DNA of 64,000 nucleotides from Brackiella oedipodis DSM 13743 (lineage in GTDB: Bacteria > Pseudomonadota > Gammaproteobacteria > Burkholderiales > Burkholderiaceae_B). The stretch covers positions 124,001-188,000 of the forward strand of contig NZ_KK211205.1 in NCBI RefSeq assembly GCF_000621025.1. The letters are read 5' to 3'. The notes under the pieces are model-generated. The model did no database searches and was not told the origin of the DNA. It worked only from the letters and a program-made list of their open reading frames with translations. The position numbers were made by a program, and so were the translations under genes. Below, piece by piece: positions 56,231 to 64,000 of the stretch. The first letter of the stretch is position 1. Each line of letters opens with the position of its first letter.

Positions 56231-57301
56231 ATGTCTGCCGAGCTTAAAAATGATGTCTTTCTGAGAGCATTACAACGCCAAGCGGTGCCTTACACGCCAG
56301 TCTGGTTGATGCGTCAAGCCGGTCGTTATTTGCCAGAATACAAAGCCACTCGCGCTCAGGCAGGCTCTTTTATGGGCTTGGCTCAGCATCCTGAATTTGC
56401 GACCGAAGTCACCCTCCAGCCCATCGATCGCTATGCTCTCGATGCGGCGATTTTATTTGCAGATATTTTATTGATTCCTGATGCCATGGGGCTAGGCTTG
56501 CATTTTGTGACGGGTGAGGGGCCACAGTTTGAGCGTCCGATCCAAACGGCACAGGCGGCCGCGCAGTTACAAGTGCCAGACATGAACAAGCTGAAGTATG
56601 TATTTGATGCGGTCAGTATGATTCGTCGCGAGCTGGATGGCAGAGTCCCTTTGATTGGTTTTGCGGGTAGTCCATTTACCGTCGCCTGCTACATGGTAGA
56701 GGGAGCGTCATCGAAGGACTATCGCACTATCAAAGCCATGCTCTACAAAACGCCTCAACTTCTGCATCAAATTCTCAATGTCACTGCACAGACCACGGCC
56801 CTGTATCTAAACGAGCAAATCAAAGCTGGAGCGCAGGCCGTGATGATTTTTGATAGCTGGGGTGGCGTTTTAGCCCATGGCGTATATCAAGAGTTTTCGT
56901 TGGCTTATATGCGGGCGGTGATGGAGCAACTAGAACGCCAGCACAATGGTCAAACCATTCCCGTTATTCTCTTCACTAAAGGGGGTGGCTTATGGATTGA
57001 GGATATGGCTAAATCGGGCGCGGATGCGCTTGGTCTTGATTGGACCATGAGTCTTGCCAAAGCACGCCAACTGACGGCAGACAAGGTTGCCTTACAGGGC
57101 AATTTGGATCCTATGGCTTTACTTGGTAGTGAGCAATCGCTGCGTGCTGAAGTGCGGCGTGTGCTCGATGATTTTGGTCAGGTCGGTGCTGGCGGTCATG
57201 TCTTTAATCTAGGGCATGGTATTAATCAATTTGTCGATCCAGAGCAAGTGCAGGTGTTGGTCGACGAAGTCCATTCTTATAGCCGCCAGTTTCATCAATA
57301 A
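56231..57301 (+). CDS. hemE: Uroporphyrinogen decarboxylase
   Basis: Removes four carboxyl groups from uroporphyrinogen III to give coproporphyrinogen III in haem synthesis. 356 aa. The N-terminal signature [15 protein letters not shown] gives R28 and R32; D78 in [14 protein letters not shown] is the key aspartate. The second signature is [16 protein letters not shown], and the end [15 protein letters not shown] is typical. GAGG lies 8 nt before the ATG. priA follows after 5 nt. Confidence 0.97.
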   Translation: MSAELKNDVFLRALQRQAVPYTPVWLMRQAGRYLPEYKATRAQAGSFMGLAQHPEFATEVTLQPIDRYALDAAILFADILLIPDAMGLGLHFVTGEGPQFERPIQTAQAAAQLQVPDMNKLKYVFDAVSMIRRELDGRVPLIGFAGSPFTVACYMVEGASSKDYRTIKAMLYKTPQLLHQILNVTAQTTALYLNEQIKAGAQAVMIFDSWGGVLAHGVYQEFSLAYMRAVMEQLERQHNGQTIPVILFTKGGGLWIEDMAKSGADALGLDWTMSLAKARQLTADKVALQGNLDPMALLGSEQSLRAEVRRVLDDFGQVGAGGHVFNLGHGINQFVDPEQVQVLVDEVHSYSRQFHQ

Positions 57302-57306
57302 ATCCG

Positions 57307-59478
57307 ATGGGCGATCCCGTTTGGCTGCAAGTCGCACTTGAGGTTCCGCTACCGAGCTTATTTGATTATCAATTGGCTCCCGGTCAGGAGGTGGCGATTG
57401 GACAGCGCGTCAGGGTGCAATTTGGTGCCAAACAAGCCATCGGCATGGTGATTCACAAGCCTGAGTCGCCGGATTACGACACCTCCAAAATCCAAACGGT
57501 ATTACAAGTGATGGATGATGTGCCACCGTTAGATGCACAGTGGCTAGACTTAGCGAAATTTGCAAGCCAATACTATCATCGACCGTTGGGTGAGGTGGTG
57601 ATGTCAGCACTGCCAGTGATGCTGCGCAAACCAGCCATGTACACCAGTGCCAAAGCCGCTGGCGGCCCAGTAGCGCGCTTGCAAGCCCGTCAGCAAAAAG
57701 CTGCACAAGCCCAAAAAAATAAGTGTTCTGCTGCAAAGGCAGCCGCAACCGAAACGAGCACAAAGGCTCAGGTTGGCCTTGAAATTGCGCAAACAGGTGC
57801 AGAACCTCGTCCTACCGTATCATGGCTTGATCTTAATACAGCCCAGCAAGAGGCGATCTCGCAAATTCAAGCCCAGTCGGGGTATCAGACTTGGTTATTG
57901 CATGGTGTAACGGGAAGTGGCAAGACTGAAGTTTATTTACACTTGATGCGCCGTGTTATTCAACAGCAGCAACAAGTATTGATGCTGGTACCAGAAATTA
58001 ATCTTACGCCGCAATTTGAACAACAACTCAAGCAACGTTTTGCCGATGTCCTACCTGACGAGAGCGCTATTGTGGTCATGCATAGTAATTTATCCGATGG
58101 CGAGCGGCTCACGAATTGGTTAGCGATCCACACTGGCCAAGCCCAAATTGTTCTTGCCACTCGACTAGGTATTTTTGCGCCTCTAACAAATTTAGGTTTG
58201 ATTGTCGTAGATGAAGAGCATGATGGCTCCTACAAACAGCAGGAAAAACTACGGTATTCGGCTCGAGATTTGGCCGTTTGGCGCGGGCATCAGTTGCAAA
58301 TTCCTGTGGTCTTGGGCTCGGCCACACCGTCCCTTGAAACCTGGCACCATGTGCAAGAAGGCCGTTATCGCAAGCTTAGCTTACCCGCTCGAGCGGTCAA
58401 GAGCGGCTATCAACCGCAATTTGAGATTATCGATTGTCGCCAGCGCAAACTAATCGAAGGTCTGAGCGAGCCAGCACTCGAACAGCTAAAAACTTGTCTG
58501 GATCAGGGGCACCAGGCCTTAGTGTTTATTAATCGACGTGGTTACGCGCCCGTGTTGCATTGCCCGGCATGTGCTTGGACCAGTCAATGTCAACGTTGCT
58601 CGGTGGCTACGGTGCTACACAAAACAGCCCAGCAGCGTCGGGTCTATAATCAATATGTATTGCAATGTCACCACTGTGGTTGGCAAGCGCGTGTGCCCCG
58701 TAGTTGCCCAAATTGTGGTAATCAAGATCTCCGGCCGTTGGGCACAGGCACACAAAAAATTGAGGAGTTTCTCGGTCAGTACTTCCCGCAAGCGCGGATC
58801 CAGCGGATTGATGCGGATAATACCCGCCGCAAGGGCTCGGCACAACGATTGTTTCAGCAAGTGCACGATGGCGAGGTTGATATTTTGGTGGGCACACAAA
58901 TGGTCTCCAAAGGCCATGACTTTAAGCGCTTGCAATTAGTTTGCATTGTCAATGCTGACAATAGCTTATATGCCTCAGACTTTCGGGCGCCCGAGCGCTT
59001 ATTTGCGCAATTATTACAAGTTGCCGGCCGCGCGGGTCGTCATCTGCCTGGCGGTAAAGTGTTATTGCAAACTGAGCAGCCAGATCATATGTTATACCGT
59101 ACCTTAGTGCAGCAAGATTTTCAGACTTTTGCCAATCAGAGCCTCCTGGATCGCAAGATAGCAGGCTTACCGCCATATTCTTTTCAGGCTCTATTGACGG
59201 CTCAAGCCAAGCAACTCGAGCAGGCGATTGGTTTTTTACAGCAGACTAAGGCCTTGGCGCAAAGCCCCGAATGTCGAGCGTTTGCAGTGACTTTATACGA
59301 TCCGATCCCGCTGCGGATTATGCGTGTACAAAACGTCGAGCGTGCTCAGTTATTAATTGAAGCTGAGCAACGACCGCATCTGCAGGGCTTTCTAAACGTT
59401 TGGCTCGATCTAGTCAGTCAAGCGGCCAAACAAGAGCGCATTAAATATACGATCGAGATCGATCCCCAAGAAATCTAA
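57307..59478 (+). CDS. priA: Primosomal replication restart helicase PriA
   Basis: Restarts stalled forks by loading the replisome away from oriC. 723 aa. A 3' DNA-binding domain at the N-terminus (VALEVPLPSLFDYQL) precedes a superfamily 2 helicase: Walker A GVTGSGKTE at 200-208, DEEHD at 302-306, and GSATPS. All eight zinc cysteines are present at 419, 422, 428, 431, 454, 457, 467 and 470. A Lys/Ala/Gln-rich segment (about 120-170) interrupts the region between the DNA-binding and helicase domains and looks variable. It is 5 nt after hemE and 15 nt before a UvrD-type helicase gene. Confidence 0.96.
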   Translation: MGDPVWLQVALEVPLPSLFDYQLAPGQEVAIGQRVRVQFGAKQAIGMVIHKPESPDYDTSKIQTVLQVMDDVPPLDAQWLDLAKFASQYYHRPLGEVVMSALPVMLRKPAMYTSAKAAGGPVARLQARQQKAAQAQKNKCSAAKAAATETSTKAQVGLEIAQTGAEPRPTVSWLDLNTAQQEAISQIQAQSGYQTWLLHGVTGSGKTEVYLHLMRRVIQQQQQVLMLVPEINLTPQFEQQLKQRFADVLPDESAIVVMHSNLSDGERLTNWLAIHTGQAQIVLATRLGIFAPLTNLGLIVVDEEHDGSYKQQEKLRYSARDLAVWRGHQLQIPVVLGSATPSLETWHHVQEGRYRKLSLPARAVKSGYQPQFEIIDCRQRKLIEGLSEPALEQLKTCLDQGHQALVFINRRGYAPVLHCPACAWTSQCQRCSVATVLHKTAQQRRVYNQYVLQCHHCGWQARVPRSCPNCGNQDLRPLGTGTQKIEEFLGQYFPQARIQRIDADNTRRKGSAQRLFQQVHDGEVDILVGTQMVSKGHDFKRLQLVCIVNADNSLYASDFRAPERLFAQLLQVAGRAGRHLPGGKVLLQTEQPDHMLYRTLVQQDFQTFANQSLLDRKIAGLPPYSFQALLTAQAKQLEQAIGFLQQTKALAQSPECRAFAVTLYDPIPLRIMRVQNVERAQLLIEAEQRPHLQGFLNVWLDLVSQAAKQERIKYTIEIDPQEI

Positions 59479-59493
59479 TTAACTGAATTTTGT

Positions 59494-61566
59494 ATGAGCT
59501 TATTGGTTCAAGGGCTTAACCCCGCCCAGCAACAAGCCGTTTTATATTTAGACGGCCCTTGTCTTGTCTTGGCCGGCGCAGGTAGTGGCAAAACCCGTGT
59601 CATTACCCAAAAAATCGCCTATTTAATTAATCACTGTGGTTATCGTTCGCACAAAATCTGTGCACTGACCTTTACCAATAAGGCCGCTAAAGAAATGACC
59701 GAGAGGCTTAAACCCCTCGTGGACAAAAGCCTACTCAAGGGCTTGACCGTTTGTACCTTTCATGCACTGGGCGTGCGTTTTATACGCCAAGAGGCCAAGG
59801 CCCTAGGACTCAAAAGCAATTTCTCAATTTTAGACAGTACCGATGCCGGCGCTATTATTCAGGAGCTGTTGAGTACCACCGATAGAGGACGCATTAAAAG
59901 CGTGCAGCAAACGATTTCGCTTTGGAAAAATCAATTATTGTTACCAGCCCAGGCCGAAAAAATTGCACAAACGCCCGATGAAAAAGATGCGGCGCAGCTG
60001 TATCGCAGTTATGAAGCGACGCTGAGGGCTTATCAAGCGGTGGATTTTGATGATTTGATTTTGTTGCCGGTCTTATTGATGCAAGAAAACACCGAGGTTA
60101 GGGAGCGTTGGCAGCAACGCTTTAGCTATCTCTTGGTCGATGAGTATCAAGATACGAATACCTGTCAGTATGAGTGGCTCAAGCAATTAAGTGGTTTGCG
60201 CCAAATGTTTACAGCGGTGGGCGATGATGATCAAGCGATATACGCGTGGCGCGGTGCCACGATCGAAAATCTAGCGCGTTTACCGCAAGACTATCCCACG
60301 TTGAAGGTCATTAAATTAGAGCAAAACTATCGCTCTGTCAGTAGTATTTTGCACGCGGCGAATAATGTCATCTCCAAAAACCCCAATCTTTACAGTAAGA
60401 CCTTATGGTCAGAGTTAGGCCAAGGCAGTCCAATTCAGGTCATGGTGATGGAAAACGATCTTGCCGAAGCCGAAACGGTGGCCATGCGGATATCTGCGGC
60501 ACGCTTTGAGCGGCGTGCGAATTGGCAAGATTTTGCCGTTCTGTATCGAAGTAATCATCAAGCCAGAGCATTAGAGCAAGCCTTTAGGGAATTACGCATT
60601 CCCTACGTGTTGACTGGTGGCCAAAGTTTTTTTGAAAAAGCTGAAATTCGCGATATGTTGGCGTATTTGCGGATTTTGGCGAATCAGGAGGATGATCCCG
60701 CTTTTATTCGTGCCATCACTACGCCCAAACGAGGCATTGGCCAAATGACATTACACAAAATTGGTGAATTTGCCGCGTACCACGAAACCAGTCTGTTTGA
60801 GGCCGCGCTGCATCCTGAACTCTTAGCGCAATTAAGTAAGCGACAAGCCGAATTATTACAAGGCTTTATTCAGGCGCTCGAACGGTTACGCTGGCAAGCG
60901 GATAATGGGCGTCAAGCGCTGGCCAGTAATGAACTCTTTACGCCCGAGTTAATGGCGCCTGAAAGTCTACTCGATGAAATTATGCGTTTTATTGACTATG
61001 AGCGTTACTTGTATGAGGTTCATGAAGAACGGTCGGCCAATAATCGCTGGCAAAATGTCCAAGAGCTATGGCAATGGCTCAAACGCAAAGTCCAAGAAGA
61101 AAATTTAAACGTAGCGCAATTAGTGCAGCACATTGCCTTGATCACTCGCCTGGAGCGGCAAGATGAGCAAGAGGGCGATGCGGTTAAACTCACTACTATT
61201 CACGCCTCCAAGGGCTTGGAATATAACTATGTGCATTTAATTGGCGCCGAAGAGGGGTTGTTGCCGCATCTGGGCAAGGATGATGAGTATGGCGATCCCA
61301 ACAAAGAGGAAGATAGTTATGCCGAGCGCGTGCAAGAAGAGCGGCGCTTGATGTATGTCGCCATCACTCGCGCTAGACAGCATCTAACGGTAACCTGGTG
61401 CCAAAAACGTAAGCGGGCGCGCGAACAAATCATTCGAGAACGTTCCCGTTTTATTGCAGAAATGGGTCTCGAAGAAATCAATAGCAAAGCCGATCCTTTT
61501 CAGCATATGAGTCCCAAAGAGCGTATCGCGCGTCTCAAAGAAATGCTTCGTGAAAAAGACCATTGA
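59494..61566 (+). CDS. rep: UvrD/Rep-family ATP-dependent DNA helicase, Rep-like
   Basis: A superfamily 1A 3'-5' helicase of 690 aa. Motifs: I AGAGSGKTR at 27-35, Ia CALTFTNKAAKEM, II VDEYQDTN at 215-222, III GDDDQAIYAWRGA, IV QNYRS, V TIHASKGLEYNYVH, and VI AITRARQHL. Length and the RFERRANWQDFAVLYRSN region fit Rep better than UvrD. Rep removes proteins ahead of forks and, with PriA, supports restart, matching the neighbour. Distinction from UvrD is not absolute. Confidence 0.92.
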   Translation: MSLLVQGLNPAQQQAVLYLDGPCLVLAGAGSGKTRVITQKIAYLINHCGYRSHKICALTFTNKAAKEMTERLKPLVDKSLLKGLTVCTFHALGVRFIRQEAKALGLKSNFSILDSTDAGAIIQELLSTTDRGRIKSVQQTISLWKNQLLLPAQAEKIAQTPDEKDAAQLYRSYEATLRAYQAVDFDDLILLPVLLMQENTEVRERWQQRFSYLLVDEYQDTNTCQYEWLKQLSGLRQMFTAVGDDDQAIYAWRGATIENLARLPQDYPTLKVIKLEQNYRSVSSILHAANNVISKNPNLYSKTLWSELGQGSPIQVMVMENDLAEAETVAMRISAARFERRANWQDFAVLYRSNHQARALEQAFRELRIPYVLTGGQSFFEKAEIRDMLAYLRILANQEDDPAFIRAITTPKRGIGQMTLHKIGEFAAYHETSLFEAALHPELLAQLSKRQAELLQGFIQALERLRWQADNGRQALASNELFTPELMAPESLLDEIMRFIDYERYLYEVHEERSANNRWQNVQELWQWLKRKVQEENLNVAQLVQHIALITRLERQDEQEGDAVKLTTIHASKGLEYNYVHLIGAEEGLLPHLGKDDEYGDPNKEEDSYAERVQEERRLMYVAITRARQHLTVTWCQKRKRAREQIIRERSRFIAEMGLEEINSKADPFQHMSPKERIARLKEMLREKDH

Positions 61567-61748
61567 TACCCCTAATTCTCTGATCTTGATAAATACCAAA
61601 TAAGTCCTTGTAAATGCAGTAAAGGGCGGTGCCAAGCTTTAGCACAGGGGTATTTTGCATTATCATAATACTATTTACTAAGTGAAGGCTGGGGCTTGAT
61701 TTGACGGCTCAGCTTAGCGAGTTGATTCCCAAAAAAGAAGGTGATGGT

Positions 61749-62939
61749 ATGTCTATTTCAGAGCAATACGATGTTGTGATTATTGGCGCTGGTCCAGCTG
61801 GACTGAGCTTTGCCCGCAAAATCGCCCCTAGTGGCAAAAAAATCGCCATCATAGAAAAAAGCTCGAAGGAGGTACTCGCTAATCCTCCTTACGACGGTCG
61901 TGAAATTGCCTTAACCCACTTATCTAAGGAAATTATGCAGCACTTAGATATGTGGTCCAAAATCCCCGAAGACGAGATTTACTTACTTAAAGAAGCCAAA
62001 GTGCTAAATGGTCGCTCCGATTACACCTTGCATTTTCCGCAACCGCACACGGCTAGAGGCAAGCCAGCTGACACATTAGGCTATTTGATTTCTAATCATA
62101 ATATTCGCCGCAGTGCCTACGAAGCCTGTCAAGCCTTTTCTAATATTCACTTTGTCACCGGTATAGGCGTAGAAAGTGCGAGTAACGATGGCCATTTGCC
62201 TATCGTTAAATTACAAGACGGCACCGAAATGACTGCACAATTACTGGTCGCCGCCGATAGCCGTTTTTCGAATACACGCCGACAACTTGGCATTTCTTGC
62301 GATATGCATGATTTTGGTCGGACGGTGATGGTGTTTCGCACGGAGCACACGAAATCTAATGGTTTAACGGCGACCGAATGTTTCTTTTATGGCAGTACCC
62401 TGGCCTGTCTACCTTTGGGTCAACACATGACCAATTGCGTGGTCACTATCGATGCTAACCGCACGCATGAGTTGCTGGACCTTAATCGTGAACAATTAGC
62501 AGCGCATATGCAGTCCTTGCTCAAGAATCGCTTGGGCGACATGAAGGTGCTGAGCGATATTCACAGTTATCCCTTAGTGGGCGTGCATGCGCGCAGTTTT
62601 TGTAGTCATCGTAGCGCCTTGATTGGCGATGCTGCTGTCGGTATGCACCCCGTGACCGCACACGGCTTTAATTTGGGCTTAGAGAGCGCTCACATCTTGG
62701 GTAACTTAGTGCTCGAAGCCGCGGCCGCTGGTCAAGACATCGGTAATAGCACATTATTGCAGCGCTATAATCTGCGCCACCAAGCCCATACACGTATTAT
62801 GTATCACGGCACTAATGTGGTTGTTAAGCTCTTTACCAACGAAACCTCGCCAGCGCGCTTCTTGCGTAAAGCGGTCGTGCGCTTGAGTAATAATATGGCG
62901 CCTGTGAAATTTCTGATTAGCCGTCAATTAACCGGCTAG
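61749..62939 (+). CDS. ubiM: FAD-dependent ubiquinone-biosynthesis hydroxylase, UbiM-like
   Basis: 396 aa flavoprotein of the UbiH/UbiF/Coq6 family. FAD ADP-binding motif DVVIIGAGPAGLSFARKI at 8-25, DGREIALTHLSKEIM, the RRSAYEACQ region, and the GD...P motif IGDAAVGMHPVTAHGFNLGLESA. The strings NPPYDGREIALTHLS and NHNIRR fit the UbiM branch, which hydroxylates one or more ring positions in some proteobacteria. The frame is open upstream to a TTG at 61701, but AAGAAGG lies 7 nt before the ATG at 61749. No other ubi gene is adjacent; UbiM versus another UbiH-family hydroxylase is a moderate-confidence call. Confidence 0.75.
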   Translation: MSISEQYDVVIIGAGPAGLSFARKIAPSGKKIAIIEKSSKEVLANPPYDGREIALTHLSKEIMQHLDMWSKIPEDEIYLLKEAKVLNGRSDYTLHFPQPHTARGKPADTLGYLISNHNIRRSAYEACQAFSNIHFVTGIGVESASNDGHLPIVKLQDGTEMTAQLLVAADSRFSNTRRQLGISCDMHDFGRTVMVFRTEHTKSNGLTATECFFYGSTLACLPLGQHMTNCVVTIDANRTHELLDLNREQLAAHMQSLLKNRLGDMKVLSDIHSYPLVGVHARSFCSHRSALIGDAAVGMHPVTAHGFNLGLESAHILGNLVLEAAAAGQDIGNSTLLQRYNLRHQAHTRIMYHGTNVVVKLFTNETSPARFLRKAVVRLSNNMAPVKFLISRQLTG

Positions 62940-63013
62940 CGCTTGTCAGTTGGGGCTTGTGTCGACGGCTTGTCTGATAAAGGTTGCTTATCCTTCTTGG
63001 TGTGGCTTACGGC

Positions 63014-63598
63014 TTATTTGATTTTTTCTATGGCCAATACATAGGGTGCGCGTAAGGCTAGGTTAAGTAAACCATAATGCGCCGCAATATAGTATTGGCT
63101 ATCTAGCGCTTTGACCCAAGTCGTTAGCGCCTGGTGCTCCTCAAGCCCCTGGGCATGGCCAGGATAGACAACGACAATCAAAAGTCCCTGTGGACGCAAG
63201 ACACTGAGTGCTTGCTCCAAAGCAGTAAGCGTGGTGTCTACTCGTGTAGTGATGCGCTTATCGGCACCTGGTAAATAGCCTAAATTAAAGATCACTAGCT
63301 TGATTGCCCCATGTAACTCTGGACTTAAGTTCTGTGCCAGGTGTTCGTGACTCTCTAAGCGCAGTTGTACGTTGGCTTCGAGCCCGGCTTGCTGCAGCAA
63401 GCCTAGGGTATTGGCTAGGGCTTGGGGCTGAATATCAAAGCTAATGACTTGCCCCGTGCTACCTACATGCTGTGCTAAGGCCAAGGTGTCATGGCCATTG
63501 CCCATCGTGGCATCGATGACCGTGTCGCCTGCTTGCACACAGCGCTGCAGTAAATCATGAACAAATTCTAAAATTCGGGGGACGGATTGCTGGGGCAT
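63014..63598 (-). CDS. Class I SAM-dependent methyltransferase, YtqB-like (rRNA methylase family)
   Basis: 194 aa. SAM-binding motif I DATMGNGHDTLALA at 31-44, motif II VISFDIQPQAL, and the IFNLGYLPGADKRI segment are the pattern of the YtqB group (putative rRNA methylase); a structural study of YtqB found it to be a plain SAM methyltransferase with an uncertain natural substrate. The ATG at 63598 is preferred to the TTG codon before it. Convergent with ubiM; divergent from the membrane protein gene at the right edge. Confidence 0.85.
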   Translation of the reverse strand: MPQQSVPRILEFVHDLLQRCVQAGDTVIDATMGNGHDTLALAQHVGSTGQVISFDIQPQALANTLGLLQQAGLEANVQLRLESHEHLAQNLSPELHGAIKLVIFNLGYLPGADKRITTRVDTTLTALEQALSVLRPQGLLIVVVYPGHAQGLEEHQALTTWVKALDSQYYIAAHYGLLNLALRAPYVLAIEKIK

Positions 63599-63698
63599 CA
63601 AGCGCTGCTCTCTATCAAAGCCATAATCAACTAGTATACAATTGAGTCTTACTAAATAGGCGTAAACACTGATTATTTAAGTGACAGAAAGGCAGTAC

Positions 63699-64000
63699 AT
63701 GGGTACGTATATCGCAGACATTGAAAATTATCCACATGAGCCAGAGCAGCAAGTGCCATGGGGGTTATCTGCGATTTTCTTGCTCAGCATAGGACTGATG
63801 CCCTTAGCCTCTTTAAGCCTGCCAGCGCTACCCAGTCTTATGTTTTATGTCAGCCTGGTGCTGGCGGCGATGATATGGGGTTATGCCAAATTTCAACGCC
63901 TACCGCTCTTGCCTGAGTTGCGGTTCGGACAACATAAACTATTCTGGTTCTGTGCCAGCCTATATCTGCTCACCGTCATCATCGCCAAAATCGGTAGCGG
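63699..64000 (+). CDS. N-terminus of a polytopic membrane protein, possibly O-antigen ligase/polymerase type (truncated by window edge)
   Basis: Reads open from ATG at 63699 (GAAAGG 6 nt upstream) to the window end, about 100 residues. A soluble start of about 20 residues is followed by hydrophobic stretches LSAIFLLSIGLMPLASLSL, MFYVSLVLAAMIWG and LFWFCASLYLLTVIIAK. The opening resembles WaaL/Wzy-type O-antigen ligases, which have many TM segments, but only the first three are visible, so the family is a guess. Confidence 0.5.
   Translation, partial: MGTYIADIENYPHEPEQQVPWGLSAIFLLSIGLMPLASLSLPALPSLMFYVSLVLAAMIWGYAKFQRLPLLPELRFGQHKLFWFCASLYLLTVIIAKIGS

Overview
The window is ordinary, densely packed chromosomal DNA from a betaproteobacterium. 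The best fit is Burkholderiales, family Alcaligenaceae, but a low-GC member: base composition is clearly lower than Bordetella or Achromobacter by eye. The evidence is gene content and order: hemB-engB-cytochrome c4-resB-ccsB-cyaY-lptM-lysA, the uvrA / MFS / ssb block, and rpe-gph-trpEGDC. I cannot fix the genus from sequence alone. I see no prophage, transposon, IS element, CRISPR array, tRNA, rRNA or recognisable defence system.

Layout. 1-9.1 kb: end of an Lrp/AsnC regulator, haem synthesis (hemB), GTPase engB, diheme cytochrome c4, the two-protein system II cytochrome c synthetase (resB, ccsB), frataxin (cyaY), and the lptM-lysA pair. 9.1-21.5 kb: the aroK-aroB-dgt operon, divergent PBP1A (mrcA), uvrA, an MFS transporter, ssb and a class-III aminotransferase. 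21.7-31.9 kb: a small membrane protein/lipoprotein pair, then a carbon-metabolism cluster (FadD-type acyl-CoA ligase, malate synthase G, isocitrate dehydrogenase kinase/phosphatase, isocitrate lyase) that gives fatty-acid activation plus a complete, AceK-controlled glyoxylate shunt; then an RsiV-like lipoprotein. 31.9-46.2 kb: a degenerate class-I glutamine amidotransferase, gltS, a PdxA-family dehydrogenase, a CopD-like membrane protein, pgi, galU, a CNNM/CorC protein, tesB, a YggS-type PLP protein, peptide deformylase, dprA, and the cstA-ybdD pyruvate-uptake pair. 46.4-54.5 kb: the minus-strand tryptophan block (rhlE, rpe, gph, then a leader peptide and attenuator, then trpE-trpG-trpD-trpC and a HIT protein). 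55.2-64 kb: an orphan Fis-type HTH protein, hemE, priA, a Rep/UvrD helicase, a UbiM-like hydroxylase, a YtqB-like methyltransferase and the start of a polytopic membrane protein.

Many gene ends carry clean hairpin terminators, several shared by convergent genes. In several genes a Shine-Dalgarno sequence moves the start inside the longest open frame (cyaY, glcB, aceK, trpC, rpe, rhlE, fadD, gltS, ubiM); I give the shorter start with the reason.

The items most worth a second look are: a trp leader peptide with two Trp codons and mutually exclusive hairpins upstream of trpE; a PuuD-like amidotransferase that has lost its nucleophile, its His-Pro-Glu motif and its oxyanion glycines; an orphan Fis-HTH protein with a receiver-like N-terminus; an 18-codon upstream reading frame that duplicates the cytochrome c4 start region; and an unexplained 65-codon open frame behind uvrA. 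I did not find a convincing undescribed multi-gene system.
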